Assembly (NCBI GenBank): GCA_013036095.1
Contig: JAAXCW010000004.1
Coordinates: 124,001 to 188,000 of the forward strand
Source of the DNA: Vulcanimicrobiota bacterium
Lineage (GTDB): Bacteria > Vulcanimicrobiota > Vulcanimicrobiia > Vulcanimicrobiales > Vulcanimicrobiaceae
Direction: 5' to 3'
Length of the DNA stretch: 64,000 nt
Shown here: positions 9,381 through 16,993 of the stretch, piece by piece
Position numbering within the stretch: position 1 is the stretch's first letter
Layout: every line of letters begins with the position of its first letter
Translations under genes and position numbers: made by a program
Notes under the pieces: generated by a model
What the model was told of the DNA's origin: nothing
Database searches by the model: none
The model's input: only the letters and a program-made list of their open reading frames with translations

Positions 9381-10552
9381 GATTGCAACAGGATTCGCGG
9401 ATCGCCGTCGGCATAGCCTTCGATGCGCATGGCTGCCTCGCCCGAAAGCAGCTGCCACAAGCGCTCGCCGACCAGGTGCATGCGCCACGACGAGAGCGCG
9501 AGCGACGCGGCAAAGGCGTCGCGATTGCCGGGCACGTCGCGTGCCACGCGTTCCAGCGACGCGCGCGGCGCCAGCAGGCTCGCCGGAATTTCGTTTTCGC
9601 GGGCGATTTCGCCGACCACGACGCTCATGAGCGCGACCAGCGTCTCACGCGCGTTGCCCAGCGACCGGTGGATGCGCGGCGGAAGCTCGGCTTCCGGCAG
9701 CGCTTCGGCCGTTTTGACGGCGTCTAGGATGGCCGGCCCCAGCGCGCGCCGGCCGCCGGCGTCGAAACGGCGCAGCTGCGCGAACTCTTCGAGACGGTGC
9801 GGACGCAGCGTCGCCAGTCCGGCGAGCACGTCGTCCGGCATGATGTATTTCAGCGGAACGTCACGCTCGCGCGCGAGCCGGTCACGCAGCCGCGCCAATT
9901 CGGAAAGAACCGCCAGTTCGCGGCGGTTCAGACGGTTCGCGCCCGGAATGCGCGCGTACAGTTTGCGCTCGTCGACGCGGTAACGGTCGAGGTCGGCGAG
10001 TTGCCGGCATTCCTCGCGCACCCACTCGTACCGGTTTTTTTCCTGAAGCCGGCGCGTCAGCACCGTTTGCATCTCCAGCAGATGCGCGACGTCCTCGATG
10101 AGATATTCCAACTGGCCCGCCGAGAGCGGACGTTTCGACCAGTCGCTGACCGTATGCAGCTTCTTCAAACGCACGCCTTGGAGATCGCGCACCAAATCGG
10201 CCAGCGAAATCGACAGCCCGTATCCCAGAAACGCCGCCGCGACTTGGCAATCGAAAACGTCGGGCGGCACGATGCCGAAGCGCTCCGCAAAGATCTTGAG
10301 ATCGCTGCCGAGCGCGTGGCCGACAACGGTCGGTTTGGAGAGGGCCGTAACCAACGGCGCCAAGTCGGGCAGCGCGAGCGGATCGACAATCGCAAAGCCG
10401 TCTTCAAAGGCAATCTGCACCACCATGAGTCGCGCCGTGTAACTGCGTTCATTATGAAATTCCGTATCGATCCCGACGCGCGGCGAACGCGCAAGCCGCT
10501 CGCAGAGCGCGCCGAGCGCCTGCGGCGTGTCGACGGTTTGAACGTTCGTCAT
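9377..10552 (-). CDS. rnd: Ribonuclease D
   Basis: This 391-residue protein is a 3'-5' exoribonuclease of the DEDDy class that trims tRNA and other stable RNA 3' ends. Exo I is GIDTEFHNE, Exo II lies in VVGHALGSDLK and Exo III in YLIEDVAHLLEM, where Tyr and Asp are present. After the nuclease domain come HRDC-like segments (about residues 205-290, LARERDVPLKYIMPDDVL). The start is ATG 10552 in an ATGA overlap with the upstream VTT-domain gene, and the stop is shared with the acnA GTG start. The co-transcription with aconitase is unusual but clear from the overlaps. Confidence 0.94.
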   Translation of the reverse strand: MTNVQTVDTPQALGALCERLARSPRVGIDTEFHNERSYTARLMVVQIAFEDGFAIVDPLALPDLAPLVTALSKPTVVGHALGSDLKIFAERFGIVPPDVFDCQVAAAFLGYGLSISLADLVRDLQGVRLKKLHTVSDWSKRPLSAGQLEYLIEDVAHLLEMQTVLTRRLQEKNRYEWVREECRQLADLDRYRVDERKLYARIPGANRLNRRELAVLSELARLRDRLARERDVPLKYIMPDDVLAGLATLRPHRLEEFAQLRRFDAGGRRALGPAILDAVKTAEALPEAELPPRIHRSLGNARETLVALMSVVVGEIARENEIPASLLAPRASLERVARDVPGNRDAFAASLALSSWRMHLVGERLWQLLSGEAAMRIEGYADGDPRILLQS

Positions 10553-11169
10553 TGCGTTGGGCCGGCGGGAACGTGCGGCAGGCGGTGGCGGAAATGCCAG
10601 TGCGGACGGTGATGCAAAATGTACATGTGCGCGCGTGCTTCGGCCCCGTGCACGAGCGTCGTCACCTGATCGCCGAAAAGTGTGAGAAGAACGCAAACGG
10701 GAATCGCCACGGCCGACATCGTCAGCACGTGAATCCATAACGGCACGCGCATCGCCGCCGCAGTTGCCGTTGCTACGGTTCCCCCAAATCCGGGAATAAC
10801 GCGCACCATAATGAGAAACATCGGCGAGCCGACGCGGAATTTTTTCACCCACCCCGGCAATCTGTCGAGCGCCTTGTGCAGATCGAGCAGGTGCGTCGCA
10901 TGCTGGTTGACCCAATAGCCGATAATGCCCGCAAAGATGATCCCGACGACGTCGATGACAGAGCCCCAAAACCGTCCGAAAACGACCCCGTTCATGATCG
11001 CGAGGGCATCGGTTACCGAGAACGGCGCCGAGGCGACCAACGCAAAAAGGACGGTCGCCAAGGGTATAGCGACTTTCGGGCCGATAGGCCGCAGAATATG
11101 ATGTTCGACGTAGGGCTGATAGCGAATGACCAGCGCCGCAAGAGCGAACGAAGCCAGCAGCAACCCCAA
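10549..11169 (-). CDS. VTT-domain (TVP38/TMEM64, DedA-related) membrane protein
   Basis: This 206-residue integral membrane protein has about five or six helices. The central VTT/SNARE-associated motif is seen in NGVVFGRFWGSVIDVVGIIFAG and in the re-entrant-like F-x-x-M-V-R-V-I-P-G-F-G-G stretch (FLIMVRVIPGFGG). Family members are thought to act in lipid scrambling or undecaprenyl-phosphate transport. The C-terminal tail is His-rich (HHRPHWHFRHRLPH). The best start I can see is TTG 11169; in-frame sequence continues upstream (basic, IKIRLAKLARRF) but offers no ATG, GTG or TTG. Its stop overlaps the rnd start. Confidence 0.85.
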   Translation of the reverse strand: MGLLLASFALAALVIRYQPYVEHHILRPIGPKVAIPLATVLFALVASAPFSVTDALAIMNGVVFGRFWGSVIDVVGIIFAGIIGYWVNQHATHLLDLHKALDRLPGWVKKFRVGSPMFLIMVRVIPGFGGTVATATAAAMRVPLWIHVLTMSAVAIPVCVLLTLFGDQVTTLVHGAEARAHMYILHHRPHWHFRHRLPHVPAGPTQ

Positions 11170-11211
11170 GCCCGCGAAGCGGCGGGCTAGCTTGGCGAGC
11201 CGAATTTTGAT

Positions 11212-11595
11212 ATGATGCTCCTGCGGGTCATTGTCTCGCTTTTATGCGCCGTGGGGTTTTACGCTTCCGTTTTCATGCTCCGGAAGAGCATTCGCGCCAA
11301 GCACGGCGAGGTCAAAGGGCCGAGCGTCGTCAAGTCGCCGCGTGCCAGACTCTTCGCCGGCCTGCCCAACGCGCTCTTCGGAATCATCTACTACGTCGCC
11401 GTCGTGGCGGTTACGTGGCTGGCCCACGCGCGGATCTTTTTCATCCTCACCGAGCTCGCGGCGTTGCTTGCGGCCGGTACCTCCGTCTATCTGGCATACA
11501 GCCTACTTTTTGTAACGAAGAAAATGTGCCCGTACTGTTGGACTGCGCATGCCGTCAACTGGTCGCTTGCTTTCGTTTTAGCGTGGCTTGTGTAG
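11212..11595 (+). CDS. Vitamin K epoxide reductase-like membrane protein
   Basis: This 127-residue protein has four hydrophobic helices and two VKOR-type signatures: PNALFGIIYY at residues 52-61 and the redox motif CPYCWTAHAVN with Cys106 and Cys109. Bacterial VKOR homologues reoxidise periplasmic thiol oxidoreductases and pass electrons to quinone. Here the loop between helices 1 and 2, which normally carries the shuttle cysteines, has none; the only other Cys is in helix 1. It therefore either acts without a shuttle pair or has a different role. The gene is divergent from the VTT gene, 42 bases apart. Confidence 0.8.
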   Translation: MMLLRVIVSLLCAVGFYASVFMLRKSIRAKHGEVKGPSVVKSPRARLFAGLPNALFGIIYYVAVVAVTWLAHARIFFILTELAALLAAGTSVYLAYSLLFVTKKMCPYCWTAHAVNWSLAFVLAWLV

Positions 11596-11616
11596 CGGAG
11601 CCGACATTGATATAAT
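11588..11616 (+). promoter_or_regulatory. Sigma70-type promoter reading into the 11.62-11.72 kb transcript
   Basis: A perfect TATAAT (11611-11616) is preceded, at 17 bases, by TTGTGT (11588-11593), which matches three of six -35 positions. It overlaps the end of the VKOR-like gene and points into a gene-free stretch that ends in an intrinsic terminator. Confidence 0.55.
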
Positions 11617-11621
11617 CCCCC

Positions 11622-11719
11622 TTGTCTCGAGAGTAATGCGGGATTCTGTACCGGAGTCCGGGAGCTGAGTCTACCGCCGGTGTAAATAAAAAAAGCCACG
11701 CGCAGCGTGGCTTTTTTTT
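11622..11719 (+). ncRNA. Candidate small RNA of about 100 nt
   Basis: There is no convincing gene between 11596 and 11733, yet this stretch has a consensus -10 box at 11611 and a strong terminator at 11691. The expected transcript is about 95-100 nt. It contains a possible stem closed by ACCGG (about 11650) and CCGGT (about 11677) with a small CCGG-AGT-CCGG hairpin inside, and an unstructured A-rich run before the terminator. It does not match SRP RNA, 6S, tmRNA or a riboswitch consensus that I know. A 10-codon reading frame (ATG 11634) is present, so a leader peptide is an alternative. Confidence 0.42.
11691..11719. terminator. Bidirectional intrinsic terminator
   Basis: An 11-bp stem (AAAAGCCACGC at 11691-11701 and GCGTGGCTTTT at 11705-11715) with a GCA loop is flanked by A-runs and T-runs. 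It can stop the plus-strand small transcript and the minus-strand secreted-protein gene that ends at 11734. Confidence 0.9.
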
Positions 11720-11733
11720 GTTGCTGTCAAGCC

Positions 11734-12345
11734 TTACAGCATGTACGCGGCTTTGAGATCGTGCATCGCCGTGGCAAGAATCGCGTGATAGTCGGCGTCT
11801 TTTGCGATCCCGTACTTCACATCGATGTCTTTCATGACTTGAAGATGGATCGGGTGCGAGACCGCGCGATCGAGCATGACTTCGACGCTCCATCCTCCCG
11901 GTATGACGCCCGCGTTCCAAAGGGCGGCGGCCAAAGCCTTACCGTTGCGCGGATCGGGCGACGGCTTGGAGGGAAGTTTCACTTTGGCAGCCGTGACGAT
12001 CTTGAGCGCATCGGCGACGACGAAATTAAAGACGGTGATAAAATTTCCGACCTTGGTTTTGCCATACTGTTTGGTGAGTTTGCCGACTTCGGCGTTGAAG
12101 TTTTTTCCGGCCAGCACTTTGAGCAGCGTCACCGTATCGAAATGCTGCGGGCCTCCGCCGGCTACGATCATCGAGAGCGTAACGGGGAGCGCCGGCGGAC
12201 CGGTGTAGACTCCGGGCCCCGAAAAGCGGGACGGTTCCATTTTGATCATCGAGTTCGCGGAGGCCATGCCCGAAGCGGCGGCCGCCGTAGGCGCCGCGAG
12301 CGCGCAAAGCGCAGCCGCAGCCATGATATGACGGATATTGAGCAC
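11734..12345 (-). CDS. Secreted protein of unknown function
   Basis: This 203-residue protein begins with a Sec signal peptide (MLNIRHIMAAAALCALAAP, probable cleavage near Ala-Ala-Ala-Ala-Ser at about residue 25). The mature part has no motif I recognise; it is mixed alpha/beta in character with no cysteine apart from one in the signal. The start is GTG 12345, preceded by a good ribosome site (AAAGGAG, 7 bases away). A bidirectional terminator lies just downstream. It is probably periplasmic or extracellular. Confidence 0.72.
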   Translation of the reverse strand: MLNIRHIMAAAALCALAAPTAAAASGMASANSMIKMEPSRFSGPGVYTGPPALPVTLSMIVAGGGPQHFDTVTLLKVLAGKNFNAEVGKLTKQYGKTKVGNFITVFNFVVADALKIVTAAKVKLPSKPSPDPRNGKALAAALWNAGVIPGGWSVEVMLDRAVSHPIHLQVMKDIDVKYGIAKDADYHAILATAMHDLKAAYML

Positions 12346-12396
12346 GTGAAGCTCCTTTCGCCCATAAGAACGGACCGGAGCCGGCTTTGGATTGGT

Positions 12397-12822
12397 CTAG
12401 GTTTGAGCGATCATGGCGCGATATTTGGGATCGGCCGTCGGCTGCGTGGTAAACCACGCGTCGAGAATCGCGCTCACTTCCGAGACGGGCGTATTGCGTA
12501 GGCTTAGCGCGAGCACGTTGGCATCGTTCCATTCGCGCGCCAGCGCCGCGGTTTCACCGTCGCCGCAAAGAGCCGCGCGCGCGCCCTCCACTTTGTTCGC
12601 GGCGATGCTTACGCCGGTCCCGGACCAGCAGCAGACCACGCCGTACTCGCATTCGTTCGAAGCAACACTTTCCGCGACGCGGCGTCCCACGGCAGGCCAC
12701 GCATCGTCTTCGCCCGGCGCGAGTGCTCCCAGTAAAACGAGGTCGTGACCGCGCGCCCGGAGATCGCTCTGCAGGGCGGCGGTCAGTTCCGTGGCTTGGT
12801 CACTTCCGAGTGCGATCCGCAT
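12397..12822 (-). CDS. RpiB/LacAB-family sugar-phosphate isomerase, variant active site
   Basis: This protein of about 141 residues has the RpiB fold signature: MRIALGSDQ at the start, CCWSGTGVSIAANKV in the middle and WNDANVLALSLR later. True RpiB (ribose/allose-phosphate isomerase) has His after the first GSD and His before NDxNV; here these are Gln and Trp. A cysteine is kept next to the GTG loop. This matches a recognised side branch of the family whose substrate I do not know, so pentose-phosphate isomerase activity should not be assumed. The start at 12822 fits the family; ATG 12855 would add 11 residues. Confidence 0.83.
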   Translation of the reverse strand: MRIALGSDQATELTAALQSDLRARGHDLVLLGALAPGEDDAWPAVGRRVAESVASNECEYGVVCCWSGTGVSIAANKVEGARAALCGDGETAALAREWNDANVLALSLRNTPVSEVSAILDAWFTTQPTADPKYRAMIAQT

Positions 12823-12906
12823 GCGAGCGGTTTCAGTGCGCGATGCTAAGTTCATGCGAGCCTATCATCAGGCGAACGATATGTACGGGCGAACCTGTCG
12901 CCGGAC

Positions 12907-12932
12907 GAGCGATTAACCATGCTCAAAGCGAG
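12907..12932 (+). repeat. Dispersed repeat, copy A
   Basis: This 26-base stretch between the RpiB-like gene and the next minus-strand gene matches 15003-15028 at 23 of 26 positions without gaps. It contains the CGATTAA-CATG core also seen at 16194 and, more degenerate, at 22613. Confidence 0.6.
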
Positions 12933-12950
12933 TCCGGTGACAGGTGAGTC

Positions 12951-13382
12951 TTAGTGGCCCTGTACGACGATCATATCCGCATTGAGCGAACCGTCCGATT
13001 GTGGCGTGCCGCGGATGTCGACCGTGTCGCCCTCGTGGATCGAATACCCGCGCGGGTTGATCACCGTACCGCGGTGCAAATGAATCGCGCGGTAGCGGTT
13101 GAGCTGCATCTTCAGCTGCATGTCGTAGCCGCGATAATAGGTAACGGTTCCCAGCGATTCGGTGTCGTTCCATCCGTATGCGGCTTTCACGATTCCGCCA
13201 AGCGCGTTAATGGCGTCATTGACAATGCCGCCCGGCAGGGTCGGCAGCGGATGGGGTGCTGCCGTCGCCGGCGGGGTAGGTGCAGGCGTGGCCGCAACGC
13301 TCGTGACGTCCGCGAAAGCGAGCGCGCTGGAGCCGAGCGCGAAAAGGGCGGCGGCAAGCCCGGAAACAAGTCGCGTATTCAT
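12951..13382 (-). CDS. Secreted protein with C-terminal OB-fold-like segment
   Basis: This 143-residue protein has a signal peptide (MNTRLVSGLAAALFALGSSALAFA), then a Pro/Ala-rich linker (residues about 30-52), a short helical part, and a C-terminal beta-rich part (YRAIHLHRGTVINPRGYSIHEGDTVDIRGTP ...) whose 'G-x-x-V-x-V-x-G' strand order resembles small OB-type or DUF5666-like domains found in secreted proteins. The function is unknown. It is divergent from the NUDIX gene, 36 bases apart. Confidence 0.72.
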   Translation of the reverse strand: MNTRLVSGLAAALFALGSSALAFADVTSVAATPAPTPPATAAPHPLPTLPGGIVNDAINALGGIVKAAYGWNDTESLGTVTYYRGYDMQLKMQLNRYRAIHLHRGTVINPRGYSIHEGDTVDIRGTPQSDGSLNADMIVVQGH

Positions 13383-13418
13383 ATACTTGAAACGACCCCC
13401 TTACCAACAGGGTTCCCA

Positions 13419-14168
13419 ATGCGTTTAGCCTCAACCGTGATGCTGGCGCGCCCGGCAGGCGCACGCTTCGAGCTCTTCATGCTGCGCCGGAGCCAGAGCA
13501 GCCATTTCGTGCCCGACGCCTACGTTTTTCCGGGCGGCACGCTCTCGGAGATTGACCTAAGCGAGCGTGCGCTCGCGCGAACGCGCTTCGCGCCGGACGA
13601 AGCCAAACTCCGCGCACGAGTCGCCCCGTCTTCGCCTGAGGTGCCACTGGCGTCGGATCGCGAGCTCGCGGCGCTTTCGTTCGCCGCGTTGCGCGAACTG
13701 TATGAGGAAGCCGGCGTTTTCTTGGCGTGTGACTCGCGCGGAGACGTGCCGGCGGAGACGCCCGATGGTTCGCGCGCTGATTTTCTGGAATCGCTCGAGC
13801 GTAACGATCTCTACGCGGACGCGCGGGAGCTCGCGCTATTTTCGCAGTGGCTCACGCCTCCGCAATTTCCAAAGCGCTATAACACGCACTTCTTTCTTGC
13901 ACCCGCACCCGAGGGTGCCACGGCCGCGGCCGACGCGCACGAAACACACGACGGCATATGGATCGCTCCCGCCGACGCGATCGCGCGCAATGAAGCCGGC
14001 GATTTGCATTTGGTCTATCCGACCATCAAACACCTCGAACGGCTTGCGCAGTTTGCCACGCTCGACGAACTCTTCACGTTCGCGCGCACGAAGCCGGTGC
14101 TGGCGCTCTCGCCGCAGACCGTGAACGACGGCTTCGCTTTACCTGCGGCGCTCGAAAACGCGTGGTAG
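13419..14168 (+). CDS. NUDIX hydrolase (NUDT19-like)
   Basis: This 249-residue protein opens with a beta-strand and YVFPGGTL, then after an insertion of about 60 residues carries the core of the Nudix box, ALRELYEEAGVFL (R-E-x-x-E-E-x-G). The large insertion between the Gly and the REUXEE part is typical of NUDT7/NUDT19-type enzymes that hydrolyse CoA esters, which suggests but does not prove that substrate. The start at ATG 13419 has a short AGGG upstream and gives the natural MRLASTVMLARP strand; in-frame sequence further upstream is antisense to the neighbouring gene and rejected. The stop overlaps the next gene by 7 bases. Confidence 0.88.
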   Translation: MRLASTVMLARPAGARFELFMLRRSQSSHFVPDAYVFPGGTLSEIDLSERALARTRFAPDEAKLRARVAPSSPEVPLASDRELAALSFAALRELYEEAGVFLACDSRGDVPAETPDGSRADFLESLERNDLYADARELALFSQWLTPPQFPKRYNTHFFLAPAPEGATAAADAHETHDGIWIAPADAIARNEAGDLHLVYPTIKHLERLAQFATLDELFTFARTKPVLALSPQTVNDGFALPAALENAW

Positions 14169-14983
14169 AGTCGCGCATCGCGCTCGTTCGCGCGCCCAAC
14201 CCGTCGCCGCTGACCCTCACCGGAACCAACTCCTACGTCATCGACTGCGGAAACGGCGAAGCGATCTGCATCGACCCTGGGCCGCCGATCGAAACGCACG
14301 TCGAAGCTTTGCTCGCGCATTGCGAAGGAATAGGTTGCGCGCTAACCTGGATCGCGCTGACGCACGGGCATCCCGATCATGCGCCGGCCGCTGCGCTTCT
14401 GCGCGAACGGACAGACGCGCGCATTGCCGCGCACGAAGGGAGCGTCGCGCATGATCGCACCTTGCGAGACGGCGACAGCATCGCCGCCGGCGACGTCGCG
14501 CTGCAAGTAGCATCGTCACCGGGTCATTCCGCCGATCATCTGGTTTTCTACGAACCGCGCGAGCGGGCGCTCTTCACGGGCGACACCGTTTTGGGCGAGG
14601 GCTACGTGCTGATCACGCCCCCCGACGGCGACATGCGCGCCTACGTGCAAACGCTGGCGCGTCTCGCGCGCGAGTTCGCACAAGCGCGCACGATTTTTGG
14701 TGGACACGGCGAGCCGGTGCGCGAGCCCGCTGCAAAGCTGCACGAGTATATCGAGCACCGCCGCATCCGGGAGCGCCAGATCCTCGACGCCTTGAAGGGC
14801 GCGCCAAAAACGGTATCCCAACTTGTCGAATCGATCTACGCGCAAACCGATCGCGCGTTGTGGCCGGCTGCATCGCAACAAGTGATCGCGTACCTCGATG
14901 CGCTCGAACGCGAAGGCCGGATTCGCTCACAGCGTTCCGAGGGCTCCGCACCCGTCTTCGCCCTCGCTGTTGATTCAAGCTGA
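14162..14983 (+). CDS. Metallo-beta-lactamase-fold hydrolase (LACTB2-like)
   Basis: This 273-residue protein has the MBL fold with the zinc motif THGHPDH (about residue 68), SSPGHSADH (about 120), a metal-binding Asp in FTGDTVLGEG and a later His in GGHGEPV. The C-terminal 60 residues form a winged-helix segment (EYIEHRRIRERQIL ... YLDALEREGRI), as in LACTB2-type enzymes, some of which are endoribonucleases. It starts at GTG 14162, overlapping the NUDIX stop, so the pair is coupled. The substrate is unknown. Confidence 0.88.
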   Translation: MVESRIALVRAPNPSPLTLTGTNSYVIDCGNGEAICIDPGPPIETHVEALLAHCEGIGCALTWIALTHGHPDHAPAAALLRERTDARIAAHEGSVAHDRTLRDGDSIAAGDVALQVASSPGHSADHLVFYEPRERALFTGDTVLGEGYVLITPPDGDMRAYVQTLARLAREFAQARTIFGGHGEPVREPAAKLHEYIEHRRIRERQILDALKGAPKTVSQLVESIYAQTDRALWPAASQQVIAYLDALEREGRIRSQRSEGSAPVFALAVDSS

Positions 14984-14984
14984 G

Positions 14985-15077
14985 GGCACCCTTGTGTGGT
15001 TCGAGCGATTAAACATGCCCTAAGCGAGGGCGACACGAGCCGGTCTTTTAGCGAGGACGGCATGAGCCGCCCTCGAT
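14985..15077. repeat. Intergenic repeat block between convergent genes
   Basis: This gene-free stretch contains copy B of the dispersed repeat (15003-15028), then two direct copies of a 22-base unit at 15021-15042 and 15048-15069 (18 of 22 identical). The second copy runs into GCCGCCCTC and can form a near-perfect hairpin (GAGGACGGC with GCCGCCCTC). It may work as a terminator for both converging genes, although it lacks a T-run, or be a degenerate mobile palindrome. Confidence 0.6.
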
Positions 15078-15079
15078 TA

Positions 15080-16075
15080 CTAAGGTATCCGCAAAACGAT
15101 TTTGCCGAATTGGAGTGCGCCGTCCATCCGCCGCATAGCGCTTTCGATTTCGTGTAATTCGTAAACACGGTCGATAACGGGTTTTAAGCGGTGCTTGGAA
15201 ACGAACGCGAGCATCGCGGCAAAATCGGCCGGGCTTCCCATCGACGTTCCGAGGATCGACAGCTGGTTCCAGAAGACGGGGAACATTTTTATGGTTGCAT
15301 CCCCGGTCGTTCCGCCGTACGTAACGGCGCGCCCACCAGGCCTGACTACTGAAAGCGCTTTTGCAAACGAGTCGCCTCCGGCCGAATCGATGGCTAAGTC
15401 AACGGCGCCGACCGCCGCGCGCACGGCTTTATGCCAGTCCGGCGTGGTTGCATAGTTGATCGCAACATCCGCGCCGAGCGCCTTCGCGCGTTCGAGTTTT
15501 CCGTCGCGGCTCGACGTGACGACGGCGCGCGCACCGATCGCTTTGGCATACAGCAACGCGAAGGTTTGGACACCGCCGCCGACCCCGGTGATCAGCACGG
15601 TTTCGCCGGATTGCAGGCCGCCGCACACAAAGGCCGCGCGATAGGCCGTCACGCCGCCTAACGGAAGCGCGGCAGCTTCCTCATCGGAGAGATGCTCCGG
15701 TTTGTCATGCACGTTTTCAGTCGGAACCGCGACGTGCTGCGCGAACGTACCGTCGGCCGGCATTCCCAAAATCGTGGCGTCCGGGCTCCAGACGCGCTCG
15801 TCGGCGCCCCAGCCGATGGTCGGATCGACGACAACCTCACGCCCCCCGGCTTCCCCGCAGCAGTCGGAGCCGAGGATCCGCGGCAGGGCGATGTTCGGAT
15901 AGAGCCCACGGGTGATGAAGACGTCGCGATGATTGAGCGCGGCCGCGCGCACGCTCACGACCGTCCGCCCCTCTCCGCCCTCGGGAATGGGCGCCTCCTC
16001 GATGCGGAGTTTCTCTGGGCCGCCGGTTTCATGTAAACGCGCTGCCTGCATGACGTTGGCTTGCGGTTTCAGCAC
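15080..16075 (-). CDS. Zinc-type MDR alcohol dehydrogenase/quinone oxidoreductase
   Basis: This 331-residue protein belongs to the medium-chain reductase family: an N-terminal GroES-like domain (RAAALNHRDVFITRGLY) and a Rossmann domain with the NADP-type loop ITGVGGGVQTFALLYAKAIG at about residue 165. The classical catalytic-zinc Cys/His pair is not obvious (SDCCGEAGG is present where a GHE segment often lies), so it may be a zinc-free quinone oxidoreductase. ATG 16075 has a strong site (GAGAGAGG) upstream and is preferred over ATG 16051. Its substrate is unknown. Confidence 0.88.
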   Translation of the reverse strand: MLKPQANVMQAARLHETGGPEKLRIEEAPIPEGGEGRTVVSVRAAALNHRDVFITRGLYPNIALPRILGSDCCGEAGGREVVVDPTIGWGADERVWSPDATILGMPADGTFAQHVAVPTENVHDKPEHLSDEEAAALPLGGVTAYRAAFVCGGLQSGETVLITGVGGGVQTFALLYAKAIGARAVVTSSRDGKLERAKALGADVAINYATTPDWHKAVRAAVGAVDLAIDSAGGDSFAKALSVVRPGGRAVTYGGTTGDATIKMFPVFWNQLSILGTSMGSPADFAAMLAFVSKHRLKPVIDRVYELHEIESAMRRMDGALQFGKIVLRIP

Positions 16076-16202
16076 GCATCGACCCTCTCTCGGCCTTATC
16101 CCATGTCTATCTTCATTTTGCTATGGGTTCAGCGCCTCGGTGAGCTTCCAATCGGGATGACGACAGGGAGTGCCGTATATCCATGGCAAAGTACGATTAA
16201 GC

Positions 16203-16718
16203 ATGGATGAGGCGGCCCCGCACGCTCTGGCCATTGCCTTTCTCAACGCAGAGGGCGCCTTTGATGACCCCGTTGCCGCCGCGCGCTGGTGGGCAGCGGC
16301 TCGGGAGAGCGCGCCGCATCTTTTTCTGTCCGAGCCCGGCAGCCCGAAGCCGCGCTTCGACGCGGGGCTTGCGGCCGAGATGCGCGCCCTCCATGGCGCC
16401 GCCCGAGCGGCGGCCGCTGCAGACGCGCCCCAATCGGCTGCGGCGGCGCTCGGTGCGGGGCTATCCCGGGGCTCGCTCCGCCTCGCGGGAACGCCCCTCT
16501 CGCTCATGTTCTCCGCCTCCGATGGGCCCGGCGCCGTCCTCTTTCCGCTGGCCCTTTCCGTCGCAACGCTGCTCGCCGCGGGCAAACGGCTGCGGCGCTG
16601 CGCCGCCCAGACGTGCGCAGCCTACTTCTGGGACGCCACGAAGAACGGCTCACGGCGGTGGTGCCGGCTCAGCTGCATGGAACGCGCGCGCGCGCCGCGG
16701 CGGCGACTTCAGCGATAG
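16203..16718 (+). CDS. CGNR zinc-finger protein
   Basis: This protein of about 171 residues ends with a CGNR-type zinc finger: R-C-A-A-Q-T-C-A-A-Y-F-W-D, then RRWCRLSCMERARAPRRR, where the usual CGNR box reads C-M-E-R. The four cysteines that should bind zinc are present. The N-terminal part has the ABATE-like organisation (FLNAEGAFDDP ... AARWWAAA). Members are presumed DNA-binding regulators. ATG 16203 is chosen because it opens the ABATE-like segment; GTG 16170 would add 11 residues. It is Ala/Arg-rich. Confidence 0.8.
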   Translation: MDEAAPHALAIAFLNAEGAFDDPVAAARWWAAARESAPHLFLSEPGSPKPRFDAGLAAEMRALHGAARAAAAADAPQSAAAALGAGLSRGSLRLAGTPLSLMFSASDGPGAVLFPLALSVATLLAAGKRLRRCAAQTCAAYFWDATKNGSRRWCRLSCMERARAPRRRLQR

Positions 16719-16753
16719 GCCCTTGGCGACAATCACCGTAGTATAAGGACTCC

Positions 16754-16993
16754 GTGAAACAAAAGAAATTCTTCAAAGGCGTCTCGCGCGTGACGCGCAC
16801 GTTCCGCATCGAAGCCGGCCCGTTTCGTGCGCAGGGCGCACCGGCGATCTTGGTCGCGCTGAGCGGCGTCTTCGTCGCCGCCGCGATCGCGCGCGTCATT
16901 ATCACCGGTTCCGATCGCTTGCCCGAAACGCTGCGCGAAGCGCGCGCGCTCGCGCAAGCTATGCGCCGCGACGCCCCGCGCCTGCAGCCGTGA
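16754..16993 (+). CDS. Small single-pass membrane protein
   Basis: This 79-residue protein has a basic N-terminus, one hydrophobic helix (about residues 29-49, APAILVALSGVFVAAAIARVII) and a charged C-terminal tail. It starts at GTG 16754 and its stop overlaps the BolA gene start (GTGA), so it heads the bolA-grx-sulfurtransferase set. I do not recognise a family. Confidence 0.65.
   Translation: MKQKKFFKGVSRVTRTFRIEAGPFRAQGAPAILVALSGVFVAAAIARVIITGSDRLPETLREARALAQAMRRDAPRLQP

Noticed and set aside
9381-9488. Upstream extension of aconitase to ATG 9488
   Set aside because: Arg-rich, inside rnd, and the GTG at 9380 in the GTGA overlap fits the family.
11622-11719. Small RNA as SRP RNA or a riboswitch
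   Set aside because: The conserved loop sequences of SRP RNA and the common riboswitches are not present.
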